Assembly: GCA_003523085.1 (NCBI GenBank)
Contig: DPHD01000012.1
Location: 1 to 10,903, forward strand
Direction of reading: 5' to 3'
DNA: 10,903 nucleotides
From: Oceanospirillaceae bacterium
GTDB lineage: Bacteria; Pseudomonadota; Gammaproteobacteria; Pseudomonadales; Balneatricaceae
Positions within the stretch are counted from its first letter, which is position 1; every line of letters starts with the position of its first letter. Positions 7,175-10,903 of the stretch are shown piece by piece. The translations under genes and the position numbers were made by a program. The notes under the pieces are model-generated. The model was given only the letters and a program-made list of their open reading frames with translations, was not told the DNA's origin and did no database searches.

Positions 7175-7200
7175 CTGCACCTCCAATAAAAAAAGTGCAG
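7175..7200 (-). repeat. Inverted repeat in the udk leader
   Basis: CTGCAC (7175-7180) and its exact complement GTGCAG (7195-7200) flank a 14-base loop. In the udk message the loop begins with seven uridines and ends in GGAG, whose GGAGG continues into the right arm. It lies between the predicted udk start of transcription (about 7213) and the start codon. It could be a weak hairpin that hides a Shine-Dalgarno-like sequence, or a protein operator. Six base pairs make the structure marginal, and the function is unknown. Confidence 0.4.
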
Positions 7201-7219
7201 GCAATAAACTTAGATGACC

Positions 7220-7227
7220 ATTATACT
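7220..7227. promoter_or_regulatory. Shared divergent -10 element between udk and rsmE
   Basis: The octamer ATTATACT reads TATACT on the plus strand (7222-7227, toward rsmE) and perfect TATAAT on the minus strand (7220-7225, toward udk). No convincing -35 is seen for either direction. Predicted start points are near 7234 (plus) and 7213 (minus). The plus start would lie only about 2 bases before the rsmE ATG. This is a motif-only prediction, supported by its position in the only gap between two divergent genes. Confidence 0.5.
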
Positions 7228-7235
7228 GCGGGGTA

Positions 7236-7952
7236 ATGAATATACTACTTTTTAGCGCACAAGAATTGTCTCCCACGGGACAGCTTTATATCCAAGACAG
7301 CCGTCGGCAAAGCCATCTTGCTAAAGTCATCAAACCCGACGCGGGAGAACGCCTCCGAGTCGGCCAAATCAATGGTGCCACAGGCCATGCCTTAGTGTTA
7401 CAACACACGACTGAAGCCACCCTGCTACAAGTAGAACTAACGCAACCAGCCATCGAGCCGCTGCCACTGAAGCTATTGTTAGCCGTGCCACGACCTAAGA
7501 TGATGCGTCGGATTTTGCAAACCTGCGCTACCATGGGCGTATCTGAAATCACCTTATTAAACAGTGCCAAGGTTGAAAAAAGTTATTGGCAAACGCCCTT
7601 TTTACAGCCCCAAACTATCATCGACAATCTAGTTTTAGGCTTAGAGCAAGCCGGCACTACTCACTTGCCCCACGTACATAAAGCCCCCCTATTTAAACCT
7701 TTTGTAGAAGACCAACTGGCACTGTGGGCAGACCAAAGCACCAAGCTAGTCGCCCATCCTCGCGATGCACAAGCATGCCCCACAGCGAGCAAACAGCCCA
7801 TGACTCTAGCGATTGGCCCCGAAGGTGGGTTTACCGATTACGAAGTAGAAAAATTACAACAACAAGGTTTTACCTCATTTTCTTTGGGCCCCCGTATCTT
7901 ACGGGTTGAAACTGCGGTGCCCGTGGCCATCGCTAGGCTCTGCGCCTTATGA
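7236..7952 (+). CDS. rsmE: 16S rRNA m3U1498 methyltransferase
   Basis: SPOUT-class, SAM-dependent enzyme that methylates N3 of U1498 in helix 44 of 16S rRNA on the assembled 30S subunit. The 238-residue product is of normal length. An N-terminal PUA-like RNA-binding part (about 1-75) precedes the knotted SPOUT domain with PRPKMMRRILQTCATMGVSEI (86-105), KVEKSYWQT (112-120), the SAM-site GPEGG (194-198) and LGPRILRVETA (218-228). The ATG at 7236 fits homologues, which begin just before a phenylalanine-containing strand. Only GGGG, 2 bases from the ATG, resembles a Shine-Dalgarno, and a TATACT box ends 8 bases before the ATG, so the message may be nearly leaderless. It overlaps greB by 4 bases (ATGA), implying a two-gene operon. 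The neighbour greB is not the gshB often seen beside rsmE in other gammaproteobacteria. Confidence 0.96.
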   Translation: MNILLFSAQELSPTGQLYIQDSRRQSHLAKVIKPDAGERLRVGQINGATGHALVLQHTTEATLLQVELTQPAIEPLPLKLLLAVPRPKMMRRILQTCATMGVSEITLLNSAKVEKSYWQTPFLQPQTIIDNLVLGLEQAGTTHLPHVHKAPLFKPFVEDQLALWADQSTKLVAHPRDAQACPTASKQPMTLAIGPEGGFTDYEVEKLQQQGFTSFSLGPRILRVETAVPVAIARLCAL

Positions 7953-8467
7953 AAGACGCTAAACAACGCTTTGCTGGCCGCTACCGGCCACCTAGCCCTA
8001 AGCGCTCGCCGCTGATCACTCCGACTGGCGCGCAAGCCCTAAAAGATGAGCTTAGCGATCTGTGGAGCAATAAACGCCCGGTGATTACCCAAGCCGTTAA
8101 AGAAGCGGCCGCCTTAGGTGATCGTTCAGAAAATGCCGAGTATATTTACGGCAAAAAAATGCTTCGAGAAATGGATAGTCGCATCCGTTATTTACAAAAA
8201 CGTATCGACCAGGTCAAAATCGTCGAACACCTGCCTACGGATCAAAACAAGGTCTATTTTGGTGCTTGGGTGACAATAGTGGACGATGATGACAATGAAC
8301 GTCGTTATCGCATCGTCGGTGCAGATGAGCTCAACCCCAGCCAAGGTTACATTAGCATCGACTCGCCTTTGGCATTAGCCTTGGTGGGTAAACAACTGGA
8401 TGATCGAGTGGAGTTAGCTAGTTTAGGCAAAGGTTACGACATTATCGCCATCGACTATACCCAGTAA
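7949..8467 (+). CDS. greB: Transcript cleavage factor GreB
   Basis: Binds backtracked RNA polymerase through the secondary channel and stimulates cleavage of the RNA 3' end so that elongation can resume. It has 172 residues. After a basic N-terminal extension (1-19, ending PPSPKR), the coiled-coil domain starts at LITPTGAQALKDELSDLW. Its tip holds GDRSENAEY, with Asp58 and Glu61 equivalent to the acidic pair of E. coli GreB (Asp41, Glu44) that coordinates the catalytic magnesium. YGKKMLREMDSRIRYL follows, then the C-terminal FKBP-like domain with KVYFGAWVTI, YRIVGADEL and ISIDSPLALAL. The loop residues and C-terminal pattern favour GreB over GreA. Its ATG lies within the rsmE stop (ATGA), so it is probably translationally coupled. 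It ends 8 bases from the end of the opposing MFS gene, with no hairpin between. The identity is firm. Confidence 0.95.
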   Translation: MKDAKQRFAGRYRPPSPKRSPLITPTGAQALKDELSDLWSNKRPVITQAVKEAAALGDRSENAEYIYGKKMLREMDSRIRYLQKRIDQVKIVEHLPTDQNKVYFGAWVTIVDDDDNERRYRIVGADELNPSQGYISIDSPLALALVGKQLDDRVELASLGKGYDIIAIDYTQ

Positions 8468-8475
8468 GGCAAACC

Positions 8476-9876
8476 CTAGTGGATACGTCCACGCCGATAG
8501 GAAAATACAGCTGCAATCAGCGCATACCCAACCGACAAACCCATGGTAATTTGAATCACCAACAACAACTGAGGATATAGATCAGCTGTAATCGCCGCAC
8601 CACCCATGGTGACGCTAAACAAGGTCATAACAATAGCCGAACTCACCATATTACCCATGGTGCGTGCAAGATTTAACAAGGCTGCGGCAATACTCAGTTT
8701 GTCGGCGGGTACCGAACCAATCGCAGCGTTATTATTGGGCGAAGAAAAGAAACCAAAACCCAACCCCAAGAACACCAGCGCCACCATCACATAGTGCAAC
8801 GATGTTTGCATGCCTAAACCAAACAGCATGGCGTAACCAATCACAAACAACAGGCAACCAAAGGTCGATAACAAACGCGGTTCGTAACGGTCCGACAGGC
8901 GGCCAGTAATCGGAGCCAAGACCATCATAATTAACGTTTGAATAAGCACAATCTGACCCGCTTCAGTGGGGCTAAGTTGATGAATGTACTGCAAGTACAA
9001 ACTCAACAAAAACACCATTGAAAAACTGGAGCCGTAGATAAAGAAGGCCGACATTAACGAGCGGTTAAAAATACGGTTAGCTCGCAGTGCCGACAAATTT
9101 AACAAGGGTGAGGTTTGTTTGCCCTGGTGCCAAACAAACACCCATAGCAATAACAGCCCGGCCACAGCCAACAGGGCAAAGCGCCAATCACTCAAGCGCG
9201 ATAAACCCAGCATAAAGGCACTCACCCAGGCCATAAAAATTAGGCTGCCGTGCCAATCAAATTTAGTTTTATGTGCGGCCTTCCACTCGCCTTTAACATA
9301 AATCACCAGCACCACTAAACACGGGAGCAACACCAACGTAGGCGCCCAAAATACACTGTGCCAGCCCCAGTGCTCAGTTAACCAACCGCCGACCAATGGC
9401 CCTAGGGTCAAACCAAAATACACAGTAGATGCGCCTATACCTAAGGCTTGACCGCGATTTGAGTTAGCATATATAACGCCAATAAGCGCCATACTGGTGC
9501 CATAAATAATAGAGCTAGAGATGCCCTGCACCACTCTAATAAGCAACAATGATTCAATGGTTTGGGGTAGTAGAATAGCCAACGAGGCCATCACAAACAA
9601 TACAATGCCAGTGATAAACATACGCTTACGACCGACAATATCGGCAAGGCGACCCATGGGTAGTAAAAACACCACGTTACCCCATAACATGGCGACCGGT
9701 ATCCAACTCACGGCATTAGCACCCACCTGCAGGTCATCCGCAATACGCGGCACGGCAATATTCACCGCCGACAAAGCCAATGAGCAGATAATCAACACCA
9801 GACCAATGCTCACCAGCGCCATGCGGCGAGCAATTGGGGTTTGATCATAATAGGATTGTAGTTGTGTCGTATTCAT
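8476..9876 (-). CDS. MFS exporter, DHA2 (EmrB/QacA-like) family
   Basis: Inner-membrane protein of 466 residues with an estimated 14 transmembrane segments, as in the DHA2 drug:proton antiporters. Motif A is complete: GRLADIVGRKRMF (75-87). Motif C is TLGPLVGGWL (157-166), which is characteristic of exporters. FDWHGSLIF (206-214) and LSPTEAGQIVLIQTLIMMVLAP (301-322), followed by GRLSDR (325-330), are also typical. In TM1 the usual LDxTxVNVALP is replaced by LALSAVNIAVP (33-43), so the acidic residue and threonine are missing. No EmrA-like membrane fusion partner is nearby, and the substrate is unknown. The ATG at 9874-9876 has no Shine-Dalgarno, and a TATAAT ends 7 bases before it, suggesting a leaderless message; an internal Met at residue 19 is a less supported start. 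It is divergent from the DUF1853 gene and converges on greB. Confidence 0.88.
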   Translation of the reverse strand: MNTTQLQSYYDQTPIARRMALVSIGLVLIICSLALSAVNIAVPRIADDLQVGANAVSWIPVAMLWGNVVFLLPMGRLADIVGRKRMFITGIVLFVMASLAILLPQTIESLLLIRVVQGISSSIIYGTSMALIGVIYANSNRGQALGIGASTVYFGLTLGPLVGGWLTEHWGWHSVFWAPTLVLLPCLVVLVIYVKGEWKAAHKTKFDWHGSLIFMAWVSAFMLGLSRLSDWRFALLAVAGLLLLWVFVWHQGKQTSPLLNLSALRANRIFNRSLMSAFFIYGSSFSMVFLLSLYLQYIHQLSPTEAGQIVLIQTLIMMVLAPITGRLSDRYEPRLLSTFGCLLFVIGYAMLFGLGMQTSLHYVMVALVFLGLGFGFFSSPNNNAAIGSVPADKLSIAAALLNLARTMGNMVSSAIVMTLFSVTMGGAAITADLYPQLLLVIQITMGLSVGYALIAAVFSYRRGRIH

Positions 9877-9883
9877 TAGAAAT

Positions 9884-9891
9884 ATTATACT
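9884..9891. promoter_or_regulatory. Shared divergent -10 element between MFS exporter and DUF1853 gene
   Basis: The octamer ATTATACT is the same one found at 7220-7227. It reads TATACT on the plus strand (9886-9891) with a TTGTGT -35-like hexamer 18 bases upstream (9862-9867), giving a start near 9898 for the DUF1853 gene. On the minus strand it reads TATAAT (9884-9889), giving a start near 9877, directly at the ATG of the MFS gene. It is a motif-only prediction in a 44-base gap. Confidence 0.5.
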
Positions 9892-9908
9892 CGCTAATTC
9901 ATCTATTC

Positions 9909-9912
9909 GGAG
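9909..9912 (+). promoter_or_regulatory. Ribosome binding site selecting the TTG start of the DUF1853 gene
   Basis: GGAG stands 8 bases before TTG at 9921-9923. The open frame itself runs back to a TTG at 9834 inside the opposing MFS gene, but that region has no ribosome site and precedes the predicted promoter. Confidence 0.6.
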
Positions 9913-9920
9913 CGTTTATT

Positions 9921-10817
9921 TTGGGCCAACAAGACCAGATCAATCACCAACAGCGCCAGTCTATAGATGTCGACCTAGGGCAAGATTTGTACTGGTTATT
10001 ACACAGCCAACCACTCATGCAATCCACCTCAAGCATAAACATGTTTGCGCCACAAAAAATCGATTATAACGCCAGTCCAAACCTAACTCGCCTTACCCAC
10101 TACCCACCACAACCGGCGTATCGTTTAGGTAAACATTTTGAAGATTGTGTGGATCTGTTGTTTGCCGGCAGCGCTAGCCACAGCATTATTAATCGCAACA
10201 TAATCATTCAGTTACCCGAACGCACCTTAGGCGAGCTAGACCTACTCTACCGCAATGATCTGCAACAGGTGGTTCATTTAGAGCTGGCTATAAAATACTA
10301 CTTACTTGAAAAAGGCGGCACGCAACTGGCTAATTTTGTTGGCCCAGCGGGCATTGACCGGTTAGATTTAAAGTGGCAACGCTTGTGCGAACATCAATTA
10401 CCCCTGAGCCAAAGCCAACGAGTAAAAGACTATTTGCTCGCCCACGGTCTGCCCATACCCAGCCACCATCAACTGCTGCTTACGGGCATGTTGTTTTATG
10501 CCTATCAAGACTGGCAACACACCCATATTGATAATTTAGGTATTAACCCTCAACATCATAGGGGCTGGTGGTTAGGCCACCATGAACTAGACCAGTTACA
10601 AACCAAAGAACCACACCTGAGAGGTTTTATTGTATTGCCTAAATGGCACTGGATCGGCGGGCCATTACATTACCCCCAGGCTGAACCCATAGCTTACAAT
10701 GAGCTCTTGACCCAAGCCACAGCAGACCCATGGCCCAGTATGGTGCTGGTTTATGAGCGCAACGATGAACATACGCCTTGGCAGTTTAAACATCGAGGCT
10801 TGGTATTGGATAGATGA
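9921..10817 (+). CDS. DUF1853 family protein, PD-(D/E)XK nuclease-like
   Basis: Conserved protein of unknown function, 298 residues from the TTG at 9921-9923. This start is set by GGAG 8 bases upstream and by the family-like opening DLGQDLYWLLHSQPLM (18-33). Visible features are YRLGKHFE (68-75, Glu75), GELDLLYR (104-111, Glu105 and Asp107), VHLELAIKYYL (118-128, Glu121 and Lys125) and a C-terminal RGFIVLPKWHWIGGP (234-248). Order and spacing of Glu75, Asp107, Glu121 and Lys125 recall a PD-(D/E)XK nuclease core, with the usual acidic residue two before the lysine replaced by Ala123 and Glu121 four before it. I believe the family is placed near that superfamily, but cannot confirm it here. No signal peptide or membrane segment is seen. 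It is probably monocistronic, divergent from the MFS exporter and convergent with the tRNA at the window edge. Confidence 0.85.
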   Translation: MGQQDQINHQQRQSIDVDLGQDLYWLLHSQPLMQSTSSINMFAPQKIDYNASPNLTRLTHYPPQPAYRLGKHFEDCVDLLFAGSASHSIINRNIIIQLPERTLGELDLLYRNDLQQVVHLELAIKYYLLEKGGTQLANFVGPAGIDRLDLKWQRLCEHQLPLSQSQRVKDYLLAHGLPIPSHHQLLLTGMLFYAYQDWQHTHIDNLGINPQHHRGWWLGHHELDQLQTKEPHLRGFIVLPKWHWIGGPLHYPQAEPIAYNELLTQATADPWPSMVLVYERNDEHTPWQFKHRGLVLDR

Positions 10818-10835
10818 GGCTGACATGACACAAAT

Positions 10836-10872
10836 AAAAAAGCCCCCGCTAGATTAGTATCCAACGGGGGCT
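10836..10872 (-). terminator. Intrinsic terminator after the tRNA
   Basis: AGCCCCCG (10841-10848) pairs perfectly with CGGGGGCT (10865-10872) around a 16-base loop, which can itself form a small GAT/ATC helix. On the minus strand the stem is followed at once by TTTTTT (10836-10841, the last T shared with the stem) and then ATTTG. This is a strong leftward terminator for the tRNA transcript beginning outside the window. On the plus strand the tail is only CTTCGAT, so it would work weakly at best for the DUF1853 gene, which ends 23 bases before the stem. Confidence 0.9.
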
Positions 10873-10883
10873 CTTCGATATGA

Positions 10884-10903
10884 TGGTGGGTCGTGGGCGG
10901 CTC
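10884..10903 (-). tRNA. 3' end of a tRNA, probably tRNA-Lys (partial)
   Basis: Reading the minus strand, the last 20 bases of the window fit the 3' end of a tRNA. GAGC is the end of the T-loop, CGCCC is the 3' half of the T-stem, ACGACCC is the 3' half of the acceptor stem, A is the discriminator and CCA is encoded. The acceptor half implies a 5' strand of GGGTCGT, which with discriminator A matches bacterial tRNA-Lys, including that of E. coli. The anticodon lies outside the window, so the lysine identity is inferred. The strong terminator 11 bases downstream in the same direction supports a real transcribed tRNA gene. Confidence 0.72.

Noticed and set aside
9521..9844. A 107-codon plus-strand frame antisense to the start of the MFS exporter.
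   Set aside because: It has no recognisable motif, and the minus-strand MFS motifs (GRLADIVGRKRMF and GPLVGG) show which strand is coding.
10880..10903. A plus-strand frame opening with ATG ATG GTG at the right edge.
   Set aside because: The same bases are better explained as the complement of a tRNA 3' end with CCA, followed by its terminator.

Overview
The window reads as an ordinary chromosomal housekeeping segment of a gammaproteobacterium, probably a marine or Pseudomonas-like, non-enteric lineage. Free-standing trpC and trpD, a separate trpG, a HisC2-type aminotransferase, RsmE, a GreB with an N-terminal extension and a DUF1853 protein all point that way. This placement rests on remembered protein families, not on a search. 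Coding density is very high, and no transposase, phage gene, CRISPR array or toxin-antitoxin pair was seen.

Layout. Positions 2-4663 (minus strand) form a tryptophan-centred operon read right to left: trpG, trpD, trpC, a DUF2147 secreted protein, a YhfA-like OsmC protein and hisC. trpD and trpC overlap at TAATG, and the last three genes follow with gaps of 3 to about 25 bases. Positions 4723-7152 (minus strand) form a second group: udk (uridine kinase), a two-ACT-domain GcvR-family regulator and an MFS carrier of the monocarboxylate/OFA type. A consensus TATAAT at the end of the carrier gene may restart transcription for trpGDC.

From 7236 to 8467 (plus strand), rsmE and greB overlap by ATGA. 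They meet head-on, 8 bases apart, a DHA2-type MFS exporter gene (8476-9876, minus). That gene is divergent from a DUF1853 gene (about 9921-10817, plus). The right edge holds a strong intrinsic terminator and the last 20 bases of a minus-strand tRNA, most likely tRNA-Lys, cut by the window end.

How the genes work together. TrpG supplies ammonia to anthranilate synthase (TrpE is not in the window). TrpD adds phosphoribose to anthranilate, and TrpC closes the indole ring. HisC is a histidine-pathway aminotransferase that could also act on aromatic amino acids. RsmE and GreB serve ribosome maturation and RNA polymerase rescue.

The least expected signal is regulatory. Both divergent gene pairs are separated by the identical octamer ATTATACT, which reads as a -10 box on both strands (TATACT forward, TATAAT reverse). 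At each site one gene starts only 7-8 bases after its -10 box, which suggests leaderless or nearly leaderless messages. I found no convincing undescribed multi-gene system.
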